Shown here: positions 24,383 through 33,560 of the stretch, piece after piece | Layout of the letters: every line of letters starts with the position of its first letter | How positions within the stretch are numbered: position 1 is the first letter of the stretch | NCBI GenBank assembly: GCA_015689705.1 | Contig: WVSN01000013.1 | Span: 1 to 64,000 of the forward strand | Source of the DNA: Rhodobacterales bacterium HKCCE3408 | GTDB lineage: Bacteria; Pseudomonadota; Alphaproteobacteria; Rhodobacterales; Rhodobacteraceae | DNA: 64,000 nucleotides | Direction of reading: 5' to 3' | The notes under the pieces: model-generated | What the model was told of the DNA's origin: nothing | The model's input: the letters and a program-made list of their open reading frames with translations, nothing else | The model's database searches: none | Made by a program: the position numbers and the translations under genes

Positions 24383-26812
24383 CTATTCGGCCGCCGGCGC
24401 TTCGGCCGCGCCGCCATCCTCACCCGCCACGAAGGCCGCGAGATCCGGGTCCTGCATCTGGTCGGAGATGACGTGCCGCGCGCTGGTCCGCGCCGCCCGG
24501 TCGAGCGCGGCAAGATCGGGATCGGACAGCAGCCGCGCCATCGTCGCATCCAGATCGCCCGAGCGGATCGACGCGTCTTCATGCGCGTTCAGGTCGAACT
24601 TGTCCCAGTAGTCGAGATCGATGCGCGCCCCGACCTTGCCCCGGTCGCTGGAATTGGCCGTGCCGCGCAGGCGCTTGAGCAGGAATTCGGCCCGGCTTTT
24701 CACCGCGTAATGGTTCACCTGCGCCAGATCGTAGGCCACGACATCCGCATTGGACCGCCAGCCCGAGCGGATGTATTTCGGCCCCATCGGCCGGCCGGCC
24801 GCGTTCAGCCAGACCGGGTCGAGCGTGTCGGTGTCGCGGTTTTTCTCGAACCGGGGCCGGTGGACGCCGAAATAGTCGAAGACCTGCGGCCGGAAGAGTG
24901 TCTTGAAGCCCCAGATCATGCCGTTCTCGGGCTCCGTCGTGCCCGAGGCGCGGGTGAAGCGGCGGGTGACCGGATCATCGGAATAGTCCCGCGCGCCGCC
25001 CGAGCCGAAGAAACGCCAGTTGACCGAGACCGCGTCGGTGTTCGCGGGCAGTTCGGCCAGCAGCGCGTCGAGCGTGCCGTCGCCGGCATGGATGTTCAGG
25101 AACTCGTCGGCATCGACGACCAGCGCCCAGTCGGCTTCGCGCACCACGCGTTCCTTGTTCGCCCGGGAATAGGCGCGGCGCTGCGGGTCCATGCGCGGCC
25201 CGAGCGGGTTGTCGAAATGGTGCACGACGCCCATCGCGTCGAGCCGGTTCAGGATCAGGTTCGTGCCGTCCGTGCAGTCGTTCGAATAGAGCACGAAGCC
25301 GTCGAAGCCGATGTTGAGGTAGTGGGCGATCCACTCGACGATGTAGGGGCCTTCGTTCTTCATCGTGGAGATCACGACGCGGCGCGGCCGGTCGGAGCGC
25401 GGACGGCTGGCGGGTTTCGGCGCCGGGGCGGGCGGAACCTGGTTCTCGCGCAGGGCCTTCAGCACCGTCGCGCCGGGCGCTTTCGGCGCATCGCCCGCGG
25501 CGGCCGCACGGTCGAGCGCGCGTTGCAGCTTCTTCGTGCCCTTCAGCCGGTCGATGATCGTCTCGGCCAGTTCCTCGGGCGATTTCGCGGCGTCCTCCGG
25601 CGGTTCGCCCGGCGCGTCGGGCACCTCGGGCGCCTCCTCTCCGTCGGCGACCTTGGCCAGCGCATCGCGCGTCGCGCCCTTCCGCCCGGTCTGCTGCGCG
25701 TTGATCATCTTGGCGATCAGCGCGTCGGGCACGCCCTTCTCGCGCAGGTGCTTCACGACCTCCTGGTAGCGCTTGGGCAGGTGAAGCGTGAACAGCACGG
25801 TCTCGAGCTCGGCGATCGACTTGCCGCCGGCGGCCTTCAGTGAGGCGAGCCACTCGTCGTATTCGCCCGTCCCCCGCAGCGCAGCGACCCGCTCCTCGTG
25901 ATAGGCCAGCGCGGCATCGTGAAGCGCGCGCAGCGCGTCGTCCTTCAGCCACTCGTCGATCAGCGCACGGACCTGCGGCGCACGGTCGGCCGCGCCCCGG
26001 ACCTCGATCTCGTTGCGGTCGAAGATCGCGAAATAGGAGGCGTTGTACTTGTCCTCCTTGTTGTTCACGTTCCCCCGCATCCGGCGCAGCAGATAGGCCT
26101 CGTAGCTTTTGACCGCGTAGTGGTTGAGCTCCGCGAGGTCGTAGCCGAGCGTCGGTTTCGTCGACCGCCAGCCCGAGAGGTTGAATTCGTCGGCCATCGG
26201 CCGGCCCGATCCGTTGACCCAGGACTGCGCGGCCAGCGCGCGGGCGCGCTCGGGGTCTTTCTTGACCGACTTGATGTGCGGGCGGTGGATGCCGAGCTTC
26301 ATGTGCTCGAACGGCCGGAACAGCGTCTTGACGCCCCAACCCTTCTTGAACTCGTCGGGCGCGGCGCGGGTGAAGGTCTCGGTCACGAGGCCCTCGTTCC
26401 AGCCGGTCACGCCGGACGAGCCGAAGAAGCGCCAGGTGATGTTGATCGCGTCGGTGCCCTCGGGTAGTGCCGCAACCAGCGCGTCGACCGTGCCGTCGCC
26501 GACCTTCACGTTCAGGAACTCGTCGGCATCCATGACCAGAAGCCAGTCGGTCTCGGTGATCCGCGGCTCCTTCTCCCCGAGGCTGAGCGCGTTCGGCTGC
26601 GGCTTCTTGCCCTCGGGCACGTCGTTCCGGAGATGCGTGACCGCGCCCAACTCCTCCAGCCGGGCCAGCATGGCGTCGGTGCCGTCGCTGCAATCGTTGG
26701 TGTAGACGCAGATATTGTCGAAGCCGATCAGCCGGTGATAGGCGACCCATTCGAGCAGGCAGTGCCCCTCGTTCTTCATCATCGACAGGATCGTGTAGCG
26801 GGCGCGGGCCAT
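24383..26812 (-). CDS. Two-domain glycosyltransferase (Glyco_tranf_2_4-like repeated twice)
   Basis: The 809-residue cytosolic protein is built from two homologous glycosyltransferase-like units. Each opens with a MKNEG motif then EWIAHYLNIGFD or EWVAYHRLIGFD and a NDCSDGT or NDCTDGT segment. Each then has a metal-binding DADEF (near residue 95 and again near 565), a WRFFGS block and a GWRS ... YDLA-NHYAVKS block. A roughly 170-residue Ala/Glu-rich linker separates them. Single-unit relatives occur beside exopolysaccharide genes. ATG 26812 is the natural start, as the first motif follows within 12 residues. It could be a bifunctional sugar transferase or have one regulatory unit; both DADEF motifs are intact. 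Acceptor unknown. Confidence 0.75.
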   Translation of the reverse strand: MARARYTILSMMKNEGHCLLEWVAYHRLIGFDNICVYTNDCSDGTDAMLARLEELGAVTHLRNDVPEGKKPQPNALSLGEKEPRITETDWLLVMDADEFLNVKVGDGTVDALVAALPEGTDAINITWRFFGSSGVTGWNEGLVTETFTRAAPDEFKKGWGVKTLFRPFEHMKLGIHRPHIKSVKKDPERARALAAQSWVNGSGRPMADEFNLSGWRSTKPTLGYDLAELNHYAVKSYEAYLLRRMRGNVNNKEDKYNASYFAIFDRNEIEVRGAADRAPQVRALIDEWLKDDALRALHDAALAYHEERVAALRGTGEYDEWLASLKAAGGKSIAELETVLFTLHLPKRYQEVVKHLREKGVPDALIAKMINAQQTGRKGATRDALAKVADGEEAPEVPDAPGEPPEDAAKSPEELAETIIDRLKGTKKLQRALDRAAAAGDAPKAPGATVLKALRENQVPPAPAPKPASRPRSDRPRRVVISTMKNEGPYIVEWIAHYLNIGFDGFVLYSNDCTDGTNLILNRLDAMGVVHHFDNPLGPRMDPQRRAYSRANKERVVREADWALVVDADEFLNIHAGDGTLDALLAELPANTDAVSVNWRFFGSGGARDYSDDPVTRRFTRASGTTEPENGMIWGFKTLFRPQVFDYFGVHRPRFEKNRDTDTLDPVWLNAAGRPMGPKYIRSGWRSNADVVAYDLAQVNHYAVKSRAEFLLKRLRGTANSSDRGKVGARIDLDYWDKFDLNAHEDASIRSGDLDATMARLLSDPDLAALDRAARTSARHVISDQMQDPDLAAFVAGEDGGAAEAPAAE

Positions 26813-26895
26813 GTGCGTCCCAGTCCTTGCTGCTCGGCCGTCTGACGCGGCTTTCCGCGCGTATCTAACCGGAAACCGCCCGCGAAAGCGAGGGG

Positions 26896-28056
26896 TCAGG
26901 CCGGGTCGACGTCGATCCGGCGCGCGGGAAGCTCGTCGAACCGGGTCGCACCGATCATCGCCATGTTCGCGGCCATGTCGGCGCGCAGGATGTTGACGAG
27001 GTGATCCGGCCCGGTCTCGCCGAAAGCGGCGAGCGCGAACAGCCACGCCTTGCCGAGCGCGACCATGTCCGCCCCGAGCGCCAGCCCGCGCAGGATGTCG
27101 AGCCCGCCCGCCACGCCGGAATCGAAGATGATCGGATGGTCGGGGCCGACGGCGGCGCGGATCAGCGGCAGTTGCGTGATTGCGGCCGGCCCGGCCTCGA
27201 ACTGCCGCCCGGCATGGTTCGAGACCCAGAGTCCGTCGACGCCCTGCGCGACCAGCCAGACCGCGTCGTCGGGGTCGAGCACGCCCTTGACGATCATCGG
27301 CCCCTGCCAGAGTTCGCGCAGCTCCTTCAGGTCGTCGCGGTCGGGATAGCCCCGGATCAGGCGGCCGGCATGTTCGAACTTCTCCGGCGCGTTCCGGTCG
27401 ACGTAGTCGAGGCAGAATTTCATCTCGGGCGGGCCGTGCCGGGCGACGCCGAGGCTCCAGGCCGGGCTGGTCGCCATCTGGAAGATCATGCCGGGCGTCG
27501 GCCTCAGCGGCAGGTCGAGATGCGCGCGGCGCTGGCGTTCGCGGCGGCTTTCGGCGGGCACGTCGACCGTGACGACGAGCGTGCCGTAGCCGGCCCTGGC
27601 GATCCGGTCGAGCATGTCGCGCCGTACCTCGAGGTCGCGGACGGGGTAATGCTGGAACCAGCCGACCGGTCCGGCGATCGGCCCGGTATCCTCGGGGCGG
27701 GAGGCGGCGACGGTCGACTGGCAATAAGGGATGCGATGGCGCGCCGCGGCGCGGGCGAGGCTGCGCTCGGCATCCGGCCAGATCGACCCCGCCATGCCGA
27801 TGGGCGCCATGATGACGGGCAGTGCATAATCCTGCCCGAGGAACTGCGTCTCCAGCTCCGGCGCGATCTCTCCGCGCATCACGGCTGGCATGAAGCCGAT
27901 GGCGTCCAGCGCGGCGCGGTTGCGGCGCTGGCCCATTTCGGTGCCGGTCGCGCTGTCGAGGTATTCGAAGACGAAGCGCGGCATCCGCCGCTTCGCCCGC
28001 TTGCGCAGGTCGGCGATGGACGGGTGGGTCAGGTCGCGGGGATCGGCGCTGCTCAA
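26896..28056 (-). CDS. FMN-dependent alpha-hydroxy-acid oxidase/dehydrogenase (lactate oxidase, LldD-like)
   Basis: The 386-residue enzyme oxidises 2-hydroxy acids to 2-oxo acids on FMN. It shows the family N-terminus FVFEYLDSATGTE, FMN and substrate residues in VIMAPIGMAG and WFQHYPVRD, and the active-site block LWVSNHAGRQF (catalytic His, binding Arg). IIFDSGVAGGLDILRGLALGADMVALGKAWLF follows, split here as FDSGVAGG and GADMVALGKA. Start is TTG 28056, overlapping the preceding PLP-enzyme stop (TTGA), so the genes are coupled. The real substrate may be lactate, glycolate, mandelate or another 2-hydroxy acid. Confidence 0.85.
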   Translation of the reverse strand: MSSADPRDLTHPSIADLRKRAKRRMPRFVFEYLDSATGTEMGQRRNRAALDAIGFMPAVMRGEIAPELETQFLGQDYALPVIMAPIGMAGSIWPDAERSLARAAARHRIPYCQSTVAASRPEDTGPIAGPVGWFQHYPVRDLEVRRDMLDRIARAGYGTLVVTVDVPAESRRERQRRAHLDLPLRPTPGMIFQMATSPAWSLGVARHGPPEMKFCLDYVDRNAPEKFEHAGRLIRGYPDRDDLKELRELWQGPMIVKGVLDPDDAVWLVAQGVDGLWVSNHAGRQFEAGPAAITQLPLIRAAVGPDHPIIFDSGVAGGLDILRGLALGADMVALGKAWLFALAAFGETGPDHLVNILRADMAANMAMIGATRFDELPARRIDVDPA

Positions 28057-29261
28057 GACGCGAAGACTCCGTAATCGACGGCGTCCTTCGACAGCCGCCG
28101 CGTGACCTCGGGCAGCGGGTATTTCAGCCCGGTGGCGCAGTTCCACAGAAGCGCGTGGTCGTCCTTGCCGACCAGCCCCTCGGACAGCGCGCGGCGATAG
28201 GCGACGGCGGTCGCCGCGCCCTCGGGGCAGAGCAGCACGCCTTCCTCGGCCGCGATCCGGTCGCGCATGGCGACGATCTCGTCATCCGGCACGGCCATGG
28301 CGAAGCCGCCGGAATCGCGCACCGCGCGCAGGATCAGGAAGTCGCCGACCGCGATCGGCACCCGTATGCCTGCGGCGACGGTATGGGCGTTTTCCCAGAG
28401 CGGCGCGTGTTCTTCGCCCTCTTCCCAGGCCTTCACGATGGGCGCGCAGCCGGTCGCCTGCACCGCGACCATGCGCGGCAGCTTTTCCCCGATCCAGCCC
28501 ATCGCCTGAAGCTCGGCGAAGGCCTTCCACATGCCGATCAGCCCGGTGCCGCCGCCGGTCGGGTAGAAGATGACATCGGGCAGCTCCCAGTCCATCTGTT
28601 CGGCCAGTTCCAGGCCCATCGTTTTCTTGCCCTCGATCCGGTAGGGCTCTTTCAGGGTCGAGACGTCGAACCAGCCGACCGCCTCCTTGCCGCCGCCGAC
28701 GATCTTGCCGCAATCGTTGATCAGCCCGTCCACCAGCCAGGTCTCGGCGCCCTGCGCGGCGATCTCGCGCAGGTTGATGTCGGGCGTATCCTCGGGGCAG
28801 AGCACGGTCGCGCTCATTCCGGCGGCGCGGGCATAGGCGGCCATTGCCGCGCCGGCATTGCCGTTGGTCGGGATGGCGAGATGTTCGATCCCGAAGCTTT
28901 TCGCCATCGATACCGCCAGCGCGAGGCCGCGGGCCTTGAAGCTGCCGGTCGGCAGGCGGCCCTCGTCCTTCACCAGCACCCGGCCCGGTTTCCCGAGCGA
29001 GCGGAGCGGCAGGATCGGCGTGACGACCTCGCCCAGGCTGACGCGGTGGGTCGGGTCCTCGACCGGCAGGAAATCGGCGTAGCGCCAGAAGCCCGGCGCG
29101 GGCGAGGCGGCGAGCGTGTCTTTCGACAGGTCGGCCGCCATCGCCTCGAGATCGTAGCGCACCAGCAGCGGCCGTCCGGCGTCGGACAGGCCGTGCGGTT
29201 CCCCGGCCGGGTAGCGTTTCCCGGTCAGCGAACATTCCAGATGCGTGACGTAAGTGCCCAT
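28053..29261 (-). CDS. Threonine synthase-like PLP enzyme
   Basis: The 402-residue fold-type II PLP enzyme has the cofactor Lys in GRLPTGSFKARG, Asn in IPTNGNAGAA, and phosphate-binding glycines in FYPTGGGTGLIG. The opening YVTHLECSLTGKRYP is the short zinc-ribbon-like head of many bacterial threonine synthases (threonine from phosphohomoserine), here with one Cys. LCPEGAATAVA near the end also fits. It is translationally coupled to the 2-hydroxy-acid oxidase gene, unlike a housekeeping thrC, so it may be a paralogue with another beta-replacement or lyase activity. The family is certain; the reaction is not. Confidence 0.75.
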   Translation of the reverse strand: MGTYVTHLECSLTGKRYPAGEPHGLSDAGRPLLVRYDLEAMAADLSKDTLAASPAPGFWRYADFLPVEDPTHRVSLGEVVTPILPLRSLGKPGRVLVKDEGRLPTGSFKARGLALAVSMAKSFGIEHLAIPTNGNAGAAMAAYARAAGMSATVLCPEDTPDINLREIAAQGAETWLVDGLINDCGKIVGGGKEAVGWFDVSTLKEPYRIEGKKTMGLELAEQMDWELPDVIFYPTGGGTGLIGMWKAFAELQAMGWIGEKLPRMVAVQATGCAPIVKAWEEGEEHAPLWENAHTVAAGIRVPIAVGDFLILRAVRDSGGFAMAVPDDEIVAMRDRIAAEEGVLLCPEGAATAVAYRRALSEGLVGKDDHALLWNCATGLKYPLPEVTRRLSKDAVDYGVFAS

Positions 29262-29334
29262 GTCGTGTCCCTCCGCTCGGCGCCCACAATAGGGAAAGCG
29301 GCGGCGACGAAAAGGCGTTCCGGACGGGAATCCG

Positions 29335-30156
29335 TCAGAGCGTCTCGAGCGTGCCGGACATCGACACCACGCCGTCGGACCGGCGGAAGCGGCCGTCGCG
29401 CTGCGGGCCGGGATCGTCGGTCTCGATCCGCACGGGCGAGGTGCAGAAGACCGGCGCCTGCGCGCGGTATGTGAAGCGGCAGGGGCCGGGGCCGTCGATC
29501 AGCGCGTCGCAGAGCTCGGTCGCCATGAGCGGCCCGTGGACGACGAGGTCGGGATAGCCCTCGATCTCGCGGCAGAAGCTGCGGTCCCAGTGGATGCGGT
29601 GGCCGTTATGGGTGACGGCGGAATAGAAGATGAGCTTGCCGTCGGAATAGGTCCGGTAGCCGTCGGGCACCGGGTCGTTGGGCTGGCGCAGCGGCGGCTC
29701 CGGCTCGCCCCGGTCGCGGTAGACGATCGTCCGGGTCTCCTCGATCGCCGTCGCGCCGCCCTGCGTGATCCCGATGGCGAGCGTGACGAAGCACATCTCG
29801 CCCGACCGGCCCGACTTGAAGGCGACGTCGGCGACGCGGGTGGTCTGCTCCGCCGGCTGGCCGATGCGAAGCGGCGTGTGCACGGTGACCGACCCGGCGG
29901 CCCACATCCGGCGCGGGAAGGGCGCGGCGGGCAGGAAGGCGCCGGTCTTCTCGTGCAGGTCGGCGGCCTGGTTCGGCTCGGGGATCGGCCGGTTGAAGTA
30001 GATCCAGTGCCATGTCGGCGGGAGAAGGCCCGCGGGCGGCGTGGTGCCAAGCAGCGTGGCGAGCTTCTGCGCCGCCTCGGGCGCGAGGCTGTCGCTGTCG
30101 GTGCGCGTCCGGCCGATGGCCGCTTCGCCCTCCGCCCGGGCCGTGTCGTCGATCAT
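29335..30156 (-). CDS. MaoC/HTD2-like acyl-CoA dehydratase (mesaconyl-C4-CoA hydratase type)
   Basis: The 273-residue protein looks like a double-hotdog hydratase. An N-terminal FAS1-like dehydratase half contains FNRPIPEPNQ and PFPRRMWAAGSV. The C-terminal MaoC half contains FYSAVTHNGHRIHWD and DLVVHGPLMAT, where the NGHRIHWD stretch holds the hydratase His. Relatives hydrate mesaconyl-C4-CoA, itaconyl-CoA or medium-chain enoyl-CoA. It lies 54 nt downstream of livF and upstream of the PLP enzyme, so it may be co-transcribed with the Liv transporter and serve breakdown of a branched-chain or dicarboxylic compound. Confidence 0.75.
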   Translation of the reverse strand: MIDDTARAEGEAAIGRTRTDSDSLAPEAAQKLATLLGTTPPAGLLPPTWHWIYFNRPIPEPNQAADLHEKTGAFLPAAPFPRRMWAAGSVTVHTPLRIGQPAEQTTRVADVAFKSGRSGEMCFVTLAIGITQGGATAIEETRTIVYRDRGEPEPPLRQPNDPVPDGYRTYSDGKLIFYSAVTHNGHRIHWDRSFCREIEGYPDLVVHGPLMATELCDALIDGPGPCRFTYRAQAPVFCTSPVRIETDDPGPQRDGRFRRSDGVVSMSGTLETL

Positions 30157-30210
30157 GCTGCGTGTCTCCGCCCTGTCCGCCGCCAGCCTAGCCGGGGCCG
30201 GGGCGCGGTT

Positions 30211-30897
30211 CTAGACGCCGACATGGGCCGCGCTCGTCTCGGCGTCGAGATCGGCCATCGCGCCGGTCCAGACCGTGCGGCCCCGCGCGACGAGGACGGC
30301 GCAGTCTGCGACCTGCCGAAGCTCCTTCAGCGACTTGTCGATCACGAGGATGGACATGGCCGTGTCGGCCTTCAGCCGCGCAATGGCGTCCCAGATCTCG
30401 GCCCGGATCAGCGGGGCGAGGCCCTCTGTCGCCTCGTCCAGGATCAGAAGCCGCGGGTTGGTCATCAGCGCGCGGCCGACGGCGAGCATCTGCTGCTCGC
30501 CGCCCGAGAGCGTTGCCGCGCGCTGGTCGCGGCGTTCGGCGAGGCGCGGGAACAGCCGCGTCACGGCCTGCCAGTCCCACGCGCCGGGGCGGTGGGCGGC
30601 GATGAGGTTCTCCCACACGGTGAGGTCGCGGAAGCACCGCCGCCCTTCGGGCACGAGGCCGATGCCGAGCCGCGCGGCGGCGTGGGAGGGCAGGCGGGTG
30701 AGGTCCTTGCCATCGAAGGTGATCGTGCCCCCGGCGGGCAGCATCCGGCAGATCGCCTTGACCGTCGTGGTCTTTCCCATGCCGTTCCGGCCCATCAGCG
30801 CCACGACCTCGCCCTCGGCGATGTCGAGGTCGATCCCGAACAGCGCCTGGCTCGCGCCGTAGCTGGCGGTCACGCCGCGAAGGGTGAGAAAGCTCAT
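30211..30897 (-). CDS. livF: Branched-chain amino acid-type ABC transporter ATPase LivF
   Basis: The 228-residue ATPase has Walker A GRNGMGKTT, signature LSGGEQQM and Walker B LLILDEATEGLAP. GLVPEGRRCF is characteristic of LivF. Its ATG overlaps the livG stop by 4 nt. With LivG it powers uptake through LivHM. The substrate class (branched-chain amino acids, amides or aromatic acids) cannot be fixed from sequence alone. Confidence 0.9.
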   Translation of the reverse strand: MSFLTLRGVTASYGASQALFGIDLDIAEGEVVALMGRNGMGKTTTVKAICRMLPAGGTITFDGKDLTRLPSHAAARLGIGLVPEGRRCFRDLTVWENLIAAHRPGAWDWQAVTRLFPRLAERRDQRAATLSGGEQQMLAVGRALMTNPRLLILDEATEGLAPLIRAEIWDAIARLKADTAMSILVIDKSLKELRQVADCAVLVARGRTVWTGAMADLDAETSAAHVGV

Positions 30898-31643
30898 GCG
30901 TCCTCCCCGAGATAGGCGGTGCGGACGGCCGGGTCGGCGCGGATTTCGTCCACGGTGCCGGTCGCGATCAGCTGGCCGTAGTTCAGCACGCTGATCCGGT
31001 CGGCTAGCGCGAAGACGGCGTCCATGTCGTGTTCGACGAGGAGGATCGGCGCTTCGCTCCGCAATCCGTCGAGGAAGCCTGTCAGCGTGCGCGATCCCTC
31101 CGCGCCGAGACCCGCCATCGGTTCGTCCATGACGAAGGCGCGCGGCTTCAGTGTCAGGGCGACGGCGACCTCGAGCTGGCGGCGCTCGCCATGGCTGAGC
31201 TCGGCGGTGACGGTCGCGGCCTTGTCCGACAGGCCGACCCGCTCCAGCGCGGCCTCGGCGGCGGAGCGGAGGGCGGTGTCCTTCAACGCGGGCCGGAAGA
31301 AGCGCCACGGCGTCCCGGCCTGACCGAGCGCACCGAGAACTGCGTTCTGCAGGACGGTGTCTTCCATGGCCAGCGCGGAGATCTGGAACGTCCGGGCAAG
31401 ACCCATCCGTGCACGGGCGCGGGCGGGCAGGCGGGTGACGTCCTGCCCGAGCAGGCGGATCGTCCCGGCATCGGGCGCGAGCGTGCCGCAGATCTGGGCG
31501 ATGAGCGTCGACTTGCCCGCCCCGTTCGGGCCGATGATCGCGTGGATCTCTCCGGGCCGCAGGTCGAGGCTGATCGCGTCCGAGACGCGGAGCGCGCCGA
31601 AGCTTTTCGACACGCCCTGAAGTTCGATGACCGGCTCAGTCAT
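30894..31643 (-). CDS. livG: Branched-chain amino acid-type ABC transporter ATPase LivG
   Basis: The 249-residue ATPase has Walker A GPNGAGKST, the LivG-type RMGLARTFQI element and signature LSHGERRQLEV, where the second Gly of LSGG is His as in this subfamily. Walker B reads FVMDEPMAGL. It overlaps livM by 8 nt and livF by 4 nt. It is membrane-associated in the cytosol, paired with LivF. Confidence 0.9.
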   Translation of the reverse strand: MTEPVIELQGVSKSFGALRVSDAISLDLRPGEIHAIIGPNGAGKSTLIAQICGTLAPDAGTIRLLGQDVTRLPARARARMGLARTFQISALAMEDTVLQNAVLGALGQAGTPWRFFRPALKDTALRSAAEAALERVGLSDKAATVTAELSHGERRQLEVAVALTLKPRAFVMDEPMAGLGAEGSRTLTGFLDGLRSEAPILLVEHDMDAVFALADRISVLNYGQLIATGTVDEIRADPAVRTAYLGEDA

Positions 31644-32619
31644 GGGCCCGCGCCCGCCCGGCGAGGAAGCCCACGATCCCGCCGCGCAGGAAGAGCACGA
31701 TCAGGAGCAGGAGCAGGCCGAGATAGATATGCCAGTAATCGCTCAGGTCGCCGAGCCAGTGTTCCAGCGCCACGAACAAAGCCGCCCCCGCGACCGGCCC
31801 GCAGAGCCGCGCGACGCCGCCGAGGATGACGAAGATCATGATCTCGCCCGAGGTCTGCCAGCTGAACATCGTGGGGCTGACGAAGCGGTTGAGATCGGCG
31901 AAGAGCGCCCCGGCGAGCGCGGTGATCGCGCCCGAGATGACGAAGGCCACGAGCTTCGCGCGCTGCGGATCGAGGCCCACCGTCTCGACCCGGTGGGGCA
32001 CCTGGCGGGCGGCGTTCAGCATCAGGCCGAAGGGCGAACGCTCCATCCGGGACACGAACCAGAGGACGGCGCAGAGCAGCACGAAGCAGATGCCGAAGAA
32101 CTGGATCGGGACGAGCGTGTTCAGCCCCGGAAAGCCGTTCCGGATGTAGATCGACAGCCCGTCCTCGCCGCCATAGGCGCTCCACGAGATCGCGAAGTAG
32201 AAGAACATCTGCCCGAAGGCGAGGGTGATCATGATGAAGTAGACGCCCGAGGTCCGGAGCGACAGAAGCCCGATGACGAGCGCGGCGAGGGCCGCGGTGA
32301 CGATCGCGGTCAGCCAGATGATCGGCATCACCTTCGTGCCGGGAATGGCGAACGGCCATTCCATCAGCGGCGTGTAATTCTGCGCGTGGAAGGCGAGGAT
32401 GCCCATCGCGTAGCCACCGATCCCGAAGAACACCGCGTGCCCGAGGCTGACGAGCCCGCCGAGCCCGAGCGCGAAGTTCAGCCCGACGGCGGCGAGCGCG
32501 AAGATCGCGGCGCGGGTGGCGAGGGTGATGGTGAACGGCTCCCCGGCGAAATGCGCCCAGGCCGCGACGGCGACGAAGCCGACGAGGAGGACGGCGTTGA
32601 CGATCCCCTCCCGGCTCAT
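31636..32619 (-). CDS. livM: Branched-chain amino acid-type ABC transporter permease LivM
   Basis: The 327-residue permease has about nine hydrophobic helices and the BPD_transp_2 family stretch GLNFALGLGGLVSLGHAVFFGIG, shortened here to SLGHAVFFGIG. The docking loop reads PFGLMLNAARQVPHRVETVG. It overlaps livH by 4 nt and livG by 8 nt, which shows one polycistronic message. It forms the transmembrane channel with LivH. Confidence 0.9.
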   Translation of the reverse strand: MSREGIVNAVLLVGFVAVAAWAHFAGEPFTITLATRAAIFALAAVGLNFALGLGGLVSLGHAVFFGIGGYAMGILAFHAQNYTPLMEWPFAIPGTKVMPIIWLTAIVTAALAALVIGLLSLRTSGVYFIMITLAFGQMFFYFAISWSAYGGEDGLSIYIRNGFPGLNTLVPIQFFGICFVLLCAVLWFVSRMERSPFGLMLNAARQVPHRVETVGLDPQRAKLVAFVISGAITALAGALFADLNRFVSPTMFSWQTSGEIMIFVILGGVARLCGPVAGAALFVALEHWLGDLSDYWHIYLGLLLLLIVLFLRGGIVGFLAGRARAHD

Positions 32620-33536
32620 GCCCGCGCTCCGAACAGACCGGTCGGGCGGTAGAGGAGCACGATGGCCATCAGGACATAGATCGACATCGAGGACAGCGAC
32701 GCGCCGGTCTGGGTCGCGGCCGAGGGCTCCATGAAGAGCTTGAAGAGTTCGGGCAGGAAGATCCCGCCGAGTGTATCGGTCAGCCCCACGATCAGCGCTC
32801 CGACGAGCGCGCCCTTGATCGAGCCGATGCCGCCGATGACGATAACGACGAAGGCGAGGATCAGCACCGGCTCGCCCATGCCGATCTGCACCGACTGGAT
32901 CGCGCCCACGAGCGCGCCGGCCAGACCGGCGAGTGCCGCGCCGAGCGCGAAGACGAGCGTGTAGAGCTTCGAGATGTCGACGCCGAGGGCCGCCACCATC
33001 TCGCGGTCGTTCTCGCCGGCGCGGATCTGGATGCCGATGCGCGTGCGGGCGATCAGAAGCCCGAGGCCGGCGGCGACGGCCAGCCCCGCGACGATCAGGA
33101 CGAGCCGATAGAGCGGGTACTGGATGCCGCCGGGCAGGGTGACCGGGCCGGAGAGGACATCCGGCGTGTCGAGGAAGAGCGGGAAGGAGCCGAAGATCGC
33201 CCGCGTGCCTTCGGTGAAGATCAGGATCAGCGCGAAGGTGGCGAGCACCTGGTCGAGATGGGCGGCGGCGTAGAGGCGGCGGATGACCGCGACCTCGACG
33301 ATCGCGCCCGCGATGGCGGCGGCGGCCATGGCGGCGGCAAGCGCCAGCAGGAACGACCCCGTCGCGCCGGCGACAGCAGCCGCGACGAAGGCGCCGATCA
33401 TGTAGAGCGAGCCATGCGCGAGGTTGATCAGCCCCATGACGCCGAAGATCAGCGTCAGGCCGGCGGCCATGAGAAACAGCATGACCCCGGCCTGGAGGCC
33501 GTTCAGGACCTGTTCGATGATGAGGACGGCCGACAT
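32616..33536 (-). CDS. livH: Branched-chain amino acid-type ABC transporter permease LivH
   Basis: The 306-residue polytopic permease has the N-terminal QVLNGLQAGVMLFLMAAGLTLIFGV helix region and NLAHGSLYMIGAF, both usual for LivH. The loop IRAGENDREMVAALGVD contacts the ATPase. It lies 24 nt after the binding-protein gene with no hairpin between them, unlike the Opp and Tct operons of this window. The stop overlaps livM by 4 nt. Confidence 0.9.
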   Translation of the reverse strand: MSAVLIIEQVLNGLQAGVMLFLMAAGLTLIFGVMGLINLAHGSLYMIGAFVAAAVAGATGSFLLALAAAMAAAAIAGAIVEVAVIRRLYAAAHLDQVLATFALILIFTEGTRAIFGSFPLFLDTPDVLSGPVTLPGGIQYPLYRLVLIVAGLAVAAGLGLLIARTRIGIQIRAGENDREMVAALGVDISKLYTLVFALGAALAGLAGALVGAIQSVQIGMGEPVLILAFVVIVIGGIGSIKGALVGALIVGLTDTLGGIFLPELFKLFMEPSAATQTGASLSSMSIYVLMAIVLLYRPTGLFGARA

Positions 33537-33560
33537 GGTGTCAGCCGTCCGTCAACCGGA

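Noticed and set aside
27001-28074. Plus-strand open frame opposite the FMN oxidase gene
   Set aside because: Antisense shadow; the minus strand encodes a complete oxidase with its active-site His block.
28858-29474. Start of the hydratase or PLP-enzyme genes further upstream
   Set aside because: The chosen ATG codons (29261, 30156) begin the conserved regions, and upstream extensions are not supported.
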